Origin: Nitrospirota bacterium
Lineage (GTDB): Bacteria; Nitrospirota; Thermodesulfovibrionia; Thermodesulfovibrionales; UBA6898
Length of the DNA: 64,000 bases
Assembly (NCBI GenBank): GCA_016215155.1
Contig: JACRLQ010000007.1
Location: 23,994-87,993, forward strand
Reading direction: 5' to 3'
This document shows positions 28,022 through 36,791 of the stretch, piece by piece. The position numbers were made by a program, and so were the translations under genes. The notes under the pieces were generated by a model, which was given only the letters and a program-made list of their open reading frames with translations, was not told the origin of the DNA and made no database searches. The first letter of the stretch is position 1; every line of letters begins with the position of its first letter.

Positions 28022-28960
28022 ATGAAGATGATCGTCACTCTGACAATGAACCCCGCGATCGACAAGAGCTCAAGCGTAGGGAATGTTGTAGCGGAGAGGA
28101 AACTCTACTGCACAGCGCCCCGTTTTGAACCCGGCGGAGGGGGCATTAACGTCTGCCGGGCTATAAAAAAGCTGGGAGGAGAAGCTCTTGCCCTGTATCC
28201 GTCAGGCGGACCGACCGGTCAAATGCTTCAATTTCTGTTTGATCAAGAGGGCCTTACCCATCGACCTGTCCCGGTCAAGGGGTGGTCAAGGGAAAGTCTG
28301 AGTGTATTGGAAGAATCAACCGGCCAGCAATATCGTTTCGGCATGCCAGGTCCCGAACTTAGTGATGTGGAATGGCGGCAGTGCCTTGATGAGCTGTTAA
28401 ACATTAAGCCGACGCCTGATTACATAGTTGCCAGCGGAAGCCTTCCACCAGGAGTGCCGCCGGATTTCTATGCCCAGGTTGTACGCATGGGAAAGGACAT
28501 GAACGCAAAGGTCATAGTCGATGCTACTGGTGAAGCCCTCAGCCTTGCGCTTAAGGAAGGGGTTTTTCTGATAAAACCGAATATCCGTGAATTCAGAGAC
28601 CTCGTGGGGCAGGATGTGAAGGAAGAGTCGCAAATAAAGGTTGCTGCAAGAACATTTGTGGAAAACGGCCAAAGCGAAGTTGTCGTAATCTCTCTTGGCG
28701 CATCAGGTGCCCTCATGGTATCGAAGGATGTTGTTGAGCATATCGTTCCGCCAGCAGTGCCGATCATAAGTAAAGTCGGGGCTGGGGACAGCACGGTAGC
28801 CGGCATTGTATTGAGCCTGTCTCTTGGGTGGACGCTGAAAGAGGCTGTCCGTTTCGGTATAGCTGCCGGCGCAGCAGCAGTTATGACGCCTGGGACAGAA
28901 CTGTGTCGAAAGGAAGACACAGAAAGGTTGTATCAAGCGATGGTCGGGAGCACGAAATAA
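28022..28960 (+). CDS. pfkB: PfkB family sugar-phosphate kinase (6-phosphofructokinase II-like)
   Basis: 312 residues of the ribokinase/PfkB family. TMNPAID at the N-terminus, FEPGGGGINVCRAIKKLGG as signature 1, SGSLPPGVP in the middle, and KVGAGDSTVAGIVLSLS as the C-terminal signature with the catalytic Asp. These match tagatose/fructose-6-phosphate kinases such as E. coli PfkB. It phosphorylates a sugar phosphate with ATP; fructose 6-phosphate is the likeliest substrate. Such genes often sit in stress islands with Usp proteins, as here. Start ATG 28022 has only a weak ribosome binding site; ATG 28028 is possible. Confidence 0.87.
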   Translation: MKMIVTLTMNPAIDKSSSVGNVVAERKLYCTAPRFEPGGGGINVCRAIKKLGGEALALYPSGGPTGQMLQFLFDQEGLTHRPVPVKGWSRESLSVLEESTGQQYRFGMPGPELSDVEWRQCLDELLNIKPTPDYIVASGSLPPGVPPDFYAQVVRMGKDMNAKVIVDATGEALSLALKEGVFLIKPNIREFRDLVGQDVKEESQIKVAARTFVENGQSEVVVISLGASGALMVSKDVVEHIVPPAVPIISKVGAGDSTVAGIVLSLSLGWTLKEAVRFGIAAGAAAVMTPGTELCRKEDTERLYQAMVGSTK

Positions 28961-28989
28961 TCATGCACTGATATACATTTATTGCTGGC

Positions 28990-29206
28990 ATATTGCTGGC
29001 ACCTCCGAATTGTCGGCTATTCCTCTATTGGGATGTCATCGCTAAAAAAACAGGGTTCGGAAGGGCGTGAATTGGCGTTGTGCTCATGGCCTCGGGTACT
29101 TTTCTTCCCGAGCTTGTAATAGGAATAAGCTCGGTCACATATGCAGATGTTTCCGATATTGCAGTAGGGCAATTTGCTTTTGTTGTATATGCGGAAGTAA
29201 GAAGGC
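28990..29206 (+). pseudogene. Decayed 5' fragment of a CaCA antiporter gene (relic 2)
   Basis: In the frame of GAT 29032 the translation is DVIAKKTGFGRA, stop (29068-29070), then IGVVLMASGTFLPELVIG and ISSVTYADVSDIAVGQ. This is the same segment as [19 protein letters not shown] of the intact gene at 30.9 kb. The stop falls on the same Trp codon as in relic 1. The match fades before GDV and ends after AVGQ. Non-functional, and truncated against the BrkB-like gene that ends at 29207 on the other strand. Confidence 0.75.
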
Positions 29207-30022
29207 TCATAGGCCGGCCTGTCTCCCATCGTCGAGGCTCCTGACGATTTCGGCGCCTATGAGAAAAATGCAGGCTGAGTAAAAGATCCACATCAGGAAG
29301 ATAACAAAAGTCGAGAGAGATCCGTATATCGTCCCGAACTGAACACTCGCCGTGAGAACGTACCAGGTGAAGAGATGCCTCGCAAATTCCAGAAAGACAG
29401 TGGTAAAAATGGCCCCCCGAAAGGCGTGACGCAGCGGTATCTTTTTAGTGGGCAGAAATTTGTAAAGGAAGGCAGTCACAACTAAGACCATAAGGACCGG
29501 TATGACGAACCTGACGAGAAAGCCCGAAATATTGCCGATTATCAGGGCCGGAAAGGCCTCCAGAAGAGATTGAATCATCAGCACTGCCGAGGTTGCTACA
29601 AAGGAAACTACCATGAGAGCCGCGATCAGGGTTACGATAAGAAAAGAGGTGACGACCGAAGTGAGAAAAGACGGCGTCTCCCTTTGCCTGAAAATGGAGC
29701 GGACTCCGACTGCCAGGGCCATATAGAGCTGATATGAAAAGTAGGCATACACAATGGTAGTGAAAATACCGATCTGTCCGTGTACCACAAGAGCGGTAAG
29801 TTGTCTGGATATCTCGGAGGTAGCGGCCGGAAAAAACCTGAGCAATCTTGCTGAAAAGAACTCGTACAACGCCCTGTTTTCTCCGAGGAAATATCCGAGA
29901 AGGGAGATAAGCAGAAGGCTGAAGGGGACGAAGGACATAAGAAAAAAATAAGCGATGGACCCGGCGAGGAGCGGGCCTCCGTCTCTGAAAAACGCGATGA
30001 AACTCCTGAAAACCAATTTCAT
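29207..30022 (-). CDS. YihY/BrkB family inner-membrane protein
   Basis: A 271-residue protein with about six membrane helices. FFRDGGPLLAGSIAYFFLMS near the start and the C-terminal TIYGSLSTFVIFLMWIFYSA with LIGAEI are YihY/BrkB signatures. The family was once called ribonuclease BN but is a membrane protein of unknown transport role. The only gene of this strand block with a clean reading frame end to end besides 30330-30872. Confidence 0.88.
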   Translation of the reverse strand: MKLVFRSFIAFFRDGGPLLAGSIAYFFLMSFVPFSLLLISLLGYFLGENRALYEFFSARLLRFFPAATSEISRQLTALVVHGQIGIFTTIVYAYFSYQLYMALAVGVRSIFRQRETPSFLTSVVTSFLIVTLIAALMVVSFVATSAVLMIQSLLEAFPALIIGNISGFLVRFVIPVLMVLVVTAFLYKFLPTKKIPLRHAFRGAIFTTVFLEFARHLFTWYVLTASVQFGTIYGSLSTFVIFLMWIFYSACIFLIGAEIVRSLDDGRQAGL

Positions 30023-30032
30023 TGAGTCAAAG

Positions 30033-30239
30033 TCAGGTTATCGCTCTGATCTGAGATTCAATACTTAGTCGCCTTTTTTTAGTTCCGCAGCTTATGACAA
30101 CCGGCTTACCTGATAACATTACCCGTGAACCCTTTACCTCAACCTTATCGGCTTTTTCAACCTTTGTATCATGGCGTTCGATATACCATGCAGGCCCCAG
30201 GTGGACAGATTGATCCAATTCCCGCGTGATGACCTTCAT
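30033..30239 (-). pseudogene. Relic of a MamS-like small protein gene
   Basis: The open frame gives VHLGPAWYIERHDTKVEKAD, then KVEVKGSRVMLSGKPVVI, the core of a small periplasmic beta-rich family (MamS-like; LGPAWY..KVEVKGSR..GKP). After that the frame is lost: shifting by one near 30090 restores AAELKKGD, then a stop (TAA complement at 30065-30067), then VLNLRSER, as expected for the family's C-terminus. The N-terminal signal sequence is missing too. At least one frameshift and one stop show decay. Confidence 0.6.
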
Positions 30240-30329
30240 GGAAAAATCATATCACTTTTAAGGGCCGATTGCATCAACTGCGCGCTTTCTTACAAAGAGA
30301 GGGTTGCCTGGCCGGAAGAATTTTGACGC

Positions 30330-30872
30330 TTATGAATCAATGTCCTTCGGAATAGTTAATCCTTCTTGCTTAGCCACCTTTTTATAGCAAGCAGGACAGA
30401 TTCCATGGCTGAATTCCGCATCGGAGTGTCCACTTATATAAGTTTCAATTTGTTCCCAGTAGCCCTTGTCATCCCGGACTTTTTTGCACCATGCACAGAT
30501 CGGCAGCATACCGCTTAGGGTTTTTACCTCCGCCAGGGCCTGGTTCAATTCAATAATGCGATTTTTTCTTTCCTCGTCAAGACGTTTTTGTTTGACCAGT
30601 AAATATGCTATAAGGCACAGAACAGATATTCCGATAACCCTATTGATGATGGCTATATCTTGCCTTAAGATACCGGGGGGCGAGAAAAAAAAGCCAAAAA
30701 GAATCAAAATTGAAGAAAAATCTGCAATGAAAACAACACTGCGTTTTGATATCCATTGATAAGCAACGAATCGCGCCACCACCATGTCATCGACCGAAGC
30801 CGGGGGACTTAAAAAGGCCATAACCCCGATGCTGAAGGTGGTATAATGAACAATGACTTGCAAAGGTGACAA
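30330..30872 (-). CDS. Membrane protein with C-terminal Cys-rich domain
   Basis: 180 residues. Two or three hydrophobic segments occupy ~1-95. A short coiled coil (RLDEERKNRIIELNQALAEV) leads to LPICAWCKKVRDDKGYWEQI and SDAEFSHGICPACYKK. This CxxC..CxxC module is well known as a C-terminal add-on of PAS kinases and response regulators and probably binds metal. Here it has no catalytic partner domain. It is divergent from the CaCA antiporter gene, with start codons only ~10 bases apart, so both promoters would overlap the opposite gene. Confidence 0.7.
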   Translation of the reverse strand: MSPLQVIVHYTTFSIGVMAFLSPPASVDDMVVARFVAYQWISKRSVVFIADFSSILILFGFFFSPPGILRQDIAIINRVIGISVLCLIAYLLVKQKRLDEERKNRIIELNQALAEVKTLSGMLPICAWCKKVRDDKGYWEQIETYISGHSDAEFSHGICPACYKKVAKQEGLTIPKDIDS

Positions 30873-30882
30873 TTAAAAAATA

Positions 30883-31881
30883 ATGCATTTCTGGATTGGA
30901 TTTCTCGTCTGTACCCTTGCAATCGTTTATTCCGGTACGCGGTTGTCGAAGTACGGCGATATTATCGCTGAAAAGACAGGGCTCGGCAGGGCATGGATCG
31001 GCATTGTGCTCATGGCCTCCGTCACGTCACTTCCGGAACTTGTGACAGGAATAAGTTCGGTGACGTATGCCGGCGTTCCGGATATTGCCCTTGGCGACGT
31101 GCTCGGGAGTTGTGTCTTTAACATGCTCATACTTGCGCTCCTTGATGCCTTGCATGGACCGATGCCGATATCGACCAAGGCCCACCAGGGGCATGTGCTC
31201 GCGGCGGCCTTCGGACTTCTTCTTTTGAGCGTGGTATGCGTCAGTATGTTCCTCAGGGAAAACATACCCCCCCTGGGGTGGATAGGCCCGTATAGTGTTT
31301 TTTTTATCGTGATATATCTCACTGCCATGAGACTGGTCTTTACCTATGAGAAAAGGAAAATTGCCGGGTTCCTGAAAGATATGGCGGAAGAATTGCGATA
31401 CAAGGATGTCACCATGAAGACGGCCGTGCTGCATTATTGTATAAACGCCGTCATTGTGATCCTTGCGGCCATGTTTCTTCCGAAGATCGGGCAAGGGATT
31501 GCGGAGACCACGGGGCTGGGGCAGACTTTTGTCGGAAATATATTTATTGCCGTCTCTACGTCGCTTCCGGAAGTCGTTGTCTCCATTGCAGCCGTCAGAA
31601 TGGGGGCTGTCGATCTGGCAATCGGCAATCTCTTTGGCAGTAATATCTTCAATATCTTCATTCTGGCTGTGGACGACATATTCTTTCTTAAAGGGCCTCT
31701 GCTTTCATTCTCAAGCCCCACCAATATAGTTTCAGCCCTGTCCGCTATTGCCATGACAGCCATCGCCATTATCGGACTGACGTATCGCGCGGAAAAAAAG
31801 AGGCTGATTGTAGCCTGGGATTCCATCGGGATTCTGTTTTTCTTTGTCCTAAACGTAGTGCTTCTTTATATGTTGAGATAG
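30883..31881 (+). CDS. CaCA family Na+(K+)/Ca2+ antiporter
   Basis: 332 residues with about ten helices in two inverted repeats. Alpha-1 has [16 protein letters not shown] plus [16 protein letters not shown]; alpha-2 has [16 protein letters not shown] plus [16 protein letters not shown]. These hold the ion-binding Glu/Ser/Asn residues of the family, so the protein should exchange Ca2+ for Na+ or H+ across the inner membrane. This is the intact member of a sequence family that also left two or three broken 5' fragments in this window. A hairpin terminator follows. Confidence 0.9.
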   Translation: MHFWIGFLVCTLAIVYSGTRLSKYGDIIAEKTGLGRAWIGIVLMASVTSLPELVTGISSVTYAGVPDIALGDVLGSCVFNMLILALLDALHGPMPISTKAHQGHVLAAAFGLLLLSVVCVSMFLRENIPPLGWIGPYSVFFIVIYLTAMRLVFTYEKRKIAGFLKDMAEELRYKDVTMKTAVLHYCINAVIVILAAMFLPKIGQGIAETTGLGQTFVGNIFIAVSTSLPEVVVSIAAVRMGAVDLAIGNLFGSNIFNIFILAVDDIFFLKGPLLSFSSPTNIVSALSAIAMTAIAIIGLTYRAEKKRLIVAWDSIGILFFFVLNVVLLYMLR

Positions 31882-31894
31882 TGCCGCGGGCAAA

Positions 31895-31934
31895 AAAATG
31901 CCCCATACCTTTTGGAGCCAGGCTGGGGCATTTT
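31895..31934. terminator. Bidirectional terminator between convergent genes
   Basis: AAAATGCCCCA (31895-31905) pairs perfectly with TGGGGCATTTT (31924-31934) around an 18-nt loop. A-rich and T-rich flanks serve the antiporter (+) and the 31971 gene (-). Confidence 0.85.
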
Positions 31935-31970
31935 GGGGTACGTCTTAGTCTGATGCTGAATAAATAACTT

Positions 31971-32396
31971 TTATTCTATTGTATGGACGAGTTCCACAAT
32001 TTTTTTCGCAAGCGAATCTGATGGGAGCACGACCACTTTCTTTCCGGCAATTTGAATCCCGAAACGGGGCTCGGCCGCGCATTCGGCATAGGCCTCGCCT
32101 AATTTACCGTAGATGCTCTGTACCTGTTTCGGCTTGAGACCCTTACCGGCTGTAAAATTTTTAAAATTGACTTCCTTGCCATCTTCGAACCAGGCCAGCC
32201 CGAACATGCTCGGCGGCTTGCCGATGAAGGCATAGATCGTGTTGTCAGCCGGAACAAATTCCATCGTGTCGTGGATCTTCGAAACGAACGTCTCAAGCGC
32301 AACTTTATGACTGTTCAGCTTTGCCGCTGCGGGACTTGAAGGGTCGAGCTGCGGCAGTTCTTTTTCCGTACCAAAGAGTTTCCCAAATATACCCAT
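31971..32396 (-). CDS. Protein of unknown function
   Basis: 141 residues, soluble, no signal peptide. It begins MGIFGKLFG, then a short Pro/Ala linker and an alpha/beta domain with YAFIGKPPSMFGLAWFEDGK and KKVVVLPSDSLAKKIVELV. I do not recognise a family. AAGGAGAG precedes the ATG, and a shared terminator follows, so it is a genuine single-gene unit. The 265-base gap upstream (32397-32667) contains only a short hairpin (GCCGAT-AAA-ATCGGC, 32489-32503). Confidence 0.6.
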   Translation of the reverse strand: MGIFGKLFGTEKELPQLDPSSPAAAKLNSHKVALETFVSKIHDTMEFVPADNTIYAFIGKPPSMFGLAWFEDGKEVNFKNFTAGKGLKPKQVQSIYGKLGEAYAECAAEPRFGIQIAGKKVVVLPSDSLAKKIVELVHTIE

Positions 32397-32667
32397 ACGC
32401 CTCTCCTTTTTATTTTAGGTAATTGAACCGGTACATGCTGATGAGAACCCTGCTTTAGTCCTTTCTGACAGTCTCCACCTAATATAAGGCCGATAAAATC
32501 GGCATGAATTATATTTCCGCTTTATTTTTGCAGTATCGCGTGAAAATGTCAATAACATTCAACAACCATGGGCCAATAGGTTATAATAATCCGGCCGTAT
32601 CTTCCGGCATTATATTCGATTTGTCTGTGCCTGCAGCCCGACATGGCGGCCCGGCGGAGGTTTGGAA

Positions 32668-33219
32668 ATGGAAAAATTTATTCTTCATAATCAAGAGGCG
32701 GTCCTGGTTATTGTGGACATCCAGGAGAGGCTTGCCGATGTGATGAGCGAGCGAAAAAAAGTCGTCGATAACTGCCTTCATCTGATCGAACTTTGCGGTC
32801 TCCAGGGTGTTCCCGTAATTCTCAACGAGCAGTACCCCAAGGGCCTCGGGCCGACCGTGCCTGAGCTCAGGGATGCCCTGAAGGGTATCTCGGCCCACGA
32901 GAAGGTGACCTTCAGTTGCTGCGGCATGGGATCATTCGCCCGGACCCTTGAGGCTACCGGCAGAAAAAAGGTTGTGCTGGTAGGCATGGAGACCCATGTA
33001 TGCGTGCTTCAGACCTGCATAGACCTCCTTAAGCGCGGCTATATTGTACATGCGGTGAGGGACGCGATCTGCTCAAGGACCACCGAAAACCACGGCATTG
33101 CCATGGAATACATGAGAGACGCGGGCGCTGTGGTCACATGCACCGAGGCTGTTTTGTTCCAGCTTCTTGAAAAGGCCGGTTCGGACGAATTTAAGGTAAT
33201 ATCAAAGAGGATAAAATAG
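32668..33219 (+). CDS. Isochorismatase-like cysteine hydrolase
   Basis: About 183 residues of the isochorismatase/YcaC-like fold. The nucleophile region is VLVGMETHVCVLQTCIDLL with Cys in HVCV; the other triad members are Asp in VDIQERL and Lys in HEKVTFSC. A cis-peptide segment before the Cys is typical. The substrate is unknown; relatives hydrolyse amides or nicotinamide-like compounds. I start at ATG 32668, 7 bases after GGAGG; a TTG at 32662 is less likely. It probably leads an operon with the next three genes. Confidence 0.85.
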   Translation: MEKFILHNQEAVLVIVDIQERLADVMSERKKVVDNCLHLIELCGLQGVPVILNEQYPKGLGPTVPELRDALKGISAHEKVTFSCCGMGSFARTLEATGRKKVVLVGMETHVCVLQTCIDLLKRGYIVHAVRDAICSRTTENHGIAMEYMRDAGAVVTCTEAVLFQLLEKAGSDEFKVISKRIK

Positions 33220-33290
33220 GTGAGTGTCCGGCCGTCGGCACATAGCGTATATGACATTGACATGAGACCGGTTGTTGCGTCGAGGATTTT

Positions 33291-33719
33291 GTGAAGGGCC
33301 AAAAACTCTATCCCAAAAAATCGCGGGTGTATTTTTTTCTCTTCATGTACGGCATGCTGGCGGTGGCTGGGGCGGCCCTGGCCACGAATGCCATCTCGCT
33401 CGGGCAGGGCCCCAAAGGCGCCTCCGGCTTTATGATCGTTTTTGGGGCCGGGATGTTCATAATGACCGCCGCAAAGAGCATGCGGCCGCAGGTGTCTGTC
33501 TTCGAAGATTACCTGCAGATCGACCAGACCCGTAAACCGCAGCTCGTCCGTTATCGTTACCTCGTGGCCTGTTCGCGGCCTGACGGTAACAGGCTGGTTA
33601 TTACCGTGCGTGAGGAAGGTGTCCGCCGGGACGTCACGATCTGGACTAAAGAACTCAATGAGGATGACGTTTCGAATCTTGCCGATTTTCTGTCGAAGAA
33701 GGCGCCGAGATCAAAGTAG
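33291..33719 (+). CDS. Two-helix membrane protein with PH-like cytoplasmic domain
   Basis: 142 residues from a GTG start with GAGGA upstream. Two hydrophobic helices (~13-33 and ~42-58) are followed by a beta-rich region (VSVFEDYLQIDQTRKPQLV) ending in a helix (DDVSNLADFLSKK), an arrangement like bacterial PH-domain membrane proteins. No function can be assigned. It lies between the hydrolase and dcd genes on the same strand. Confidence 0.6.
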   Translation: MKGQKLYPKKSRVYFFLFMYGMLAVAGAALATNAISLGQGPKGASGFMIVFGAGMFIMTAAKSMRPQVSVFEDYLQIDQTRKPQLVRYRYLVACSRPDGNRLVITVREEGVRRDVTIWTKELNEDDVSNLADFLSKKAPRSK

Positions 33720-33764
33720 TTCCGGCTATGGAAAATATTATAGAAGTAGTGAAGGTGGCATATT

Positions 33765-34322
33765 ATGGTAAAAAATGACGTCTGGATCAGAAAAATGGCC
33801 GAAAAAGGGATGATTGAACCCTTCAATACCGACCAGGTCCGGAAGGGGGTTATATCCTCCGGCATAGGCTCTTATGGCTATGATATGCGGATCGCTGACG
33901 AATTCAGGGTATTCAGGCCGGACAAGGTCAAAGTTATAGACCCAAAAAACAGCGATATCAATATGTTTGAGGAGATAAAGGCAGATTTTGTCGAGATACC
34001 GGCCAACTCGTACGTTATCTGCCGTTCATATGAATATTTTCGGGTCCCCCGTGAGACCCTCGCGATATGCTTTGGGAAGTCCACCTATGCCAGAAGCGGG
34101 GTGATCGTGAACGTGACGCCCCTTGAGCCTGAGTGGGAGGGCTACATAACTATCTCCGTCTCGAATACCGCCCCTGTCCCGGTAAGACTCTATGCCAATG
34201 AGGGCATCGGCCAGGTGGTGTTTCTCGGCGCTGACGAGGTATGCCAAACGTCATACGCCGACAAAAAAGGCAAGTATCAGGCCCAGAAGGGGATAGTTCT
34301 TTCTAAGGTGGATAAACATTAG
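33765..34322 (+). CDS. dcd: dCTP deaminase
   Basis: 185 residues of the trimeric dCTP deaminase/dUTPase family, making dUTP (or dUMP) for thymidylate synthesis. SYGYDMRIADEF near the start, GKSTYARSGVIVNVTPLEPE with the catalytic Arg and Glu, and NEGIGQVVF are all present. The length and C-terminal SYADKKGKYQAQKG lid are typical. Whether it is mono- or bifunctional cannot be told. It is four bases upstream of pyrF, linking two pyrimidine genes. Confidence 0.95.
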   Translation: MVKNDVWIRKMAEKGMIEPFNTDQVRKGVISSGIGSYGYDMRIADEFRVFRPDKVKVIDPKNSDINMFEEIKADFVEIPANSYVICRSYEYFRVPRETLAICFGKSTYARSGVIVNVTPLEPEWEGYITISVSNTAPVPVRLYANEGIGQVVFLGADEVCQTSYADKKGKYQAQKGIVLSKVDKH

Positions 34323-34326
34323 TCTT

Positions 34327-35046
34327 ATGCAAAAAAGCAAAAAACTCATTCTGGCCCTCGATGTCCCGGACCTTGATCATGCAATAGAAATTGCAGATAA
34401 ATTAGGTGGTTATATAGATATATTTAAGGTTGGACTTGAACTTTATTCAGTGGCCGGGCCTGCTGTTGTCAAAGAGCTGCATAAAAGGGGTCACAGGGTT
34501 TTTCTCGACCTGAAGTTTCATGATATACCTACAACCGTAGCCAGGGCCGGGGTTGCCGTTGCCCGGCAGGGCGTGTTCATGTTCAATGTGCATGCCTCCG
34601 GCGGTCTTGATATGATGAAAAAATGCAGGGACGAGGTCGTAAATGTCTGCCTCAAGGAAAATCTGGCAAGGCCGAGGATCATCGCGGTGACGGTCCTTAC
34701 GAGCATGTCTCAGGACGTATTAAAGTCGGAAATAGGCATACAGCACAGCCTCAATACCCATGTTAGGCATCTCTCAGGGTTGGCCCTTAAGTCAGGCCTT
34801 GACGGCGTAGTGGCCTCGGGCAGGGAGGCTGTGATGATAAAGGGCCATTGCGGCGATAAGTTTTTGATCGTGACACCGGGTATCAGGCCGTCCTGGGCCG
34901 CTCCCGACGATCAGAACAGGACCATGACCCCGAAAGAGGCGGTGCGCGCCGGGGCGGATTACCTTGTTGCCGGACGCGCCGTGCTTAATCACCCCGACCC
35001 AGCAAAGGCGATCGAACGCATCGAACAGGAGATTTCGGGTATATGA
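34327..35046 (+). CDS. pyrF: Orotidine 5'-phosphate decarboxylase
   Basis: 239 residues, a TIM-barrel decarboxylase forming UMP from OMP. The catalytic KxxD array is seen in FLDLKFHDIPTT, and the phosphate-binding VTPGIRPSW and AGADYLVAGRAVLNHPDP are conserved. Start ATG 34327 is 4 bases after dcd, probably translationally coupled. The stop is followed by a hairpin repeat element. Confidence 0.96.
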   Translation: MQKSKKLILALDVPDLDHAIEIADKLGGYIDIFKVGLELYSVAGPAVVKELHKRGHRVFLDLKFHDIPTTVARAGVAVARQGVFMFNVHASGGLDMMKKCRDEVVNVCLKENLARPRIIAVTVLTSMSQDVLKSEIGIQHSLNTHVRHLSGLALKSGLDGVVASGREAVMIKGHCGDKFLIVTPGIRPSWAAPDDQNRTMTPKEAVRAGADYLVAGRAVLNHPDPAKAIERIEQEISGI

Positions 35047-35068
35047 TGAGTTTCAAACTTGATGCCTC

Positions 35069-35195
35069 CATAAAAAGTCGTCATTCCCGCGCAGGCGGGA
35101 ATCCATGTTCGCATAACTTCCTGAAACAAATGGATTCCCGACAAAGGCCTTCGGGAATGACGGCCTTTAAAAGGACTTTTTGCGAGATTGTCAAC
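35069..35195. repeat. Hairpin repeat element, copy C
   Basis: CGTCATTCCCGCGCAGGCGGG and the reverse CGGGAATGACG flank the element, with AAAAAGTC (35072-35079) and GACTTTTT (35174-35181) as inverted ends. ATGGATTCCCG occurs inside. It shares the GTCATTCCCG hairpin core with the elements at 9.2, 38.7 and 43.6 kb but lacks their CAGGCTGTTG ends. The remainder of the gap to 35308 shows no gene. Confidence 0.7.
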
Positions 35196-35308
35196 AGTAG
35201 GTGCCTTAAGCAGGGGCCGGGGAGATTTTTTCAATTTAAATCCTCTTTCGAGGCTGTTAATATAAGCTTCAGTCTTACCCTAATTTAAAGCAGGTCATTA
35301 TAAAAGGC

Positions 35309-36763
35309 ATGACTCAACGCATTTCACCTGTTTATAGAGAAGTCCCCTTTGACAGCCCCTGCCGTGTCTACGACACGATAAGATCTCCGAAAAGCCTTCT
35401 TTTCGAAAGCGTAAAGGGCCCCGAGAGGATCGCCCGCTGGTCGTTTATCTGCATCGACCCATACCTTGAATTCATCGTCCGGGACGGGACCATAGATATC
35501 GTGGTTGACGGCAGAAGGACCGTCTCTACCCGGAAGCCTCTCGAACGGTTGAGCGAGCTTTTACATTGTTACAGCCAGGCCCCGGTCCCATCGCTTCCGC
35601 CCTTTCAGGGAGGGGCCGCCGGTCTGCTCAATTATGATTTTGTGAAATATCTTGAGCGGATTCCCTGCAATGCCGTCGATGACCTCGGTCTTCCGGACGC
35701 GCATTTTTTTATGATAGACAGGCTTGTTGCCTTCGATCATTTACAGCAAAGGGCCTGGGTAATTGTCTGTCCTGGCGCCCGCGATACCGCCTTGGGGTAT
35801 TCTGAGCCCTCCGGTTCTCCAAAAGAGCGCGAGGATAAGGCTCTTAAGGCCCTGGATGCGATATGCGCCAGGATTTCCGCGCCGGGACAAGGCATGAGCT
35901 CTGAGACCCGGGCCGCGACTGCCCGGGCTGGTTCGGGGCCGGAGCTCCATTACGATGTATCCAGGGAAAAATATATGACTATGGTACGGCAGGCGAAAGA
36001 GTATATATCCGCCGGGGACATATTCCAGACGAACCTGTCCGTCCGGGTGTCCGCCGACATCCCGGGTTATGATCCATGGGACATCTATAAAGTGCTCCGG
36101 GGGATAAATCCGTCTCCTTTTTCGGCCTATGCCGACTTCGGCGATTACCAGATAGTGAGCTCTTCCCCCGAGCGGCTGGTCCGGGTCAGGGACGGAATCA
36201 TCGACACCCGCCCTATCGCAGGGACAAGGCCGAGGGGACAGGACAAGGGCGAAGACGACAGGCTGAGGGCTGAGCTCCTCCTAAACGAAAAGGAGCGGGC
36301 GGAGCATATAATGCTTATAGACCTCGAAAGAAACGACATAGGAAGGGTGGCCCGATATGGGACTGTCCATGTCGATGAGCTGATGGTGACTGAGGACTAT
36401 TCCCATGTCATCCATATCGTGTCCAATGTGGAAGGCCGCCTGGCTGAAGGAAAAGACTGTTTCGACGTGATAAAGGCCGTATATCCAGGCGGCACCATCA
36501 CCGGGGTCCCTAAGGTCAGGTGCATGGAAATAATCGATGAACTTGAGCCCTTCAGAAGGGGGCCGTATACAGGGTCGCTAGGATACATCGGTTTTAGCGG
36601 CACGATGGACCTGAATATAATTATCAGGACGTTCCTTGTCAAAGACGGCCGGGCCTATATTCAGGCCGGGGCCGGCATCGTCGCCGACTCCGACCCCGGG
36701 CGCGAGTACGATGAATGCATCAAAAAGGCCGAGGCGCTGATCCGGACGCTGGAGCAGTTTTAA
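35309..36763 (+). CDS. Chorismate-binding enzyme, TrpE/PabB family
   Basis: 484 residues with an N-terminal anthranilate synthase I domain (LLFESVKGPERIARWSF) and a chorismate-binding domain holding RPIAGTRPRG, LLNEKERAEHIMLIDLERND and VYPGGTITGVPKV. It should aminate chorismate with ammonia from a glutaminase partner to give anthranilate or aminodeoxychorismate. The motifs do not decide between TrpE and PabB. No trpG/pabA gene is adjacent. A variable Ala/Gly-rich linker lies at ~185-215. It is followed after 28 bases by the ABC-F gene. Confidence 0.88.
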   Translation: MTQRISPVYREVPFDSPCRVYDTIRSPKSLLFESVKGPERIARWSFICIDPYLEFIVRDGTIDIVVDGRRTVSTRKPLERLSELLHCYSQAPVPSLPPFQGGAAGLLNYDFVKYLERIPCNAVDDLGLPDAHFFMIDRLVAFDHLQQRAWVIVCPGARDTALGYSEPSGSPKEREDKALKALDAICARISAPGQGMSSETRAATARAGSGPELHYDVSREKYMTMVRQAKEYISAGDIFQTNLSVRVSADIPGYDPWDIYKVLRGINPSPFSAYADFGDYQIVSSSPERLVRVRDGIIDTRPIAGTRPRGQDKGEDDRLRAELLLNEKERAEHIMLIDLERNDIGRVARYGTVHVDELMVTEDYSHVIHIVSNVEGRLAEGKDCFDVIKAVYPGGTITGVPKVRCMEIIDELEPFRRGPYTGSLGYIGFSGTMDLNIIIRTFLVKDGRAYIQAGAGIVADSDPGREYDECIKKAEALIRTLEQF

Positions 36764-36791
36764 AAAGTAAGATAATCAGGAAGGTTTTTAA

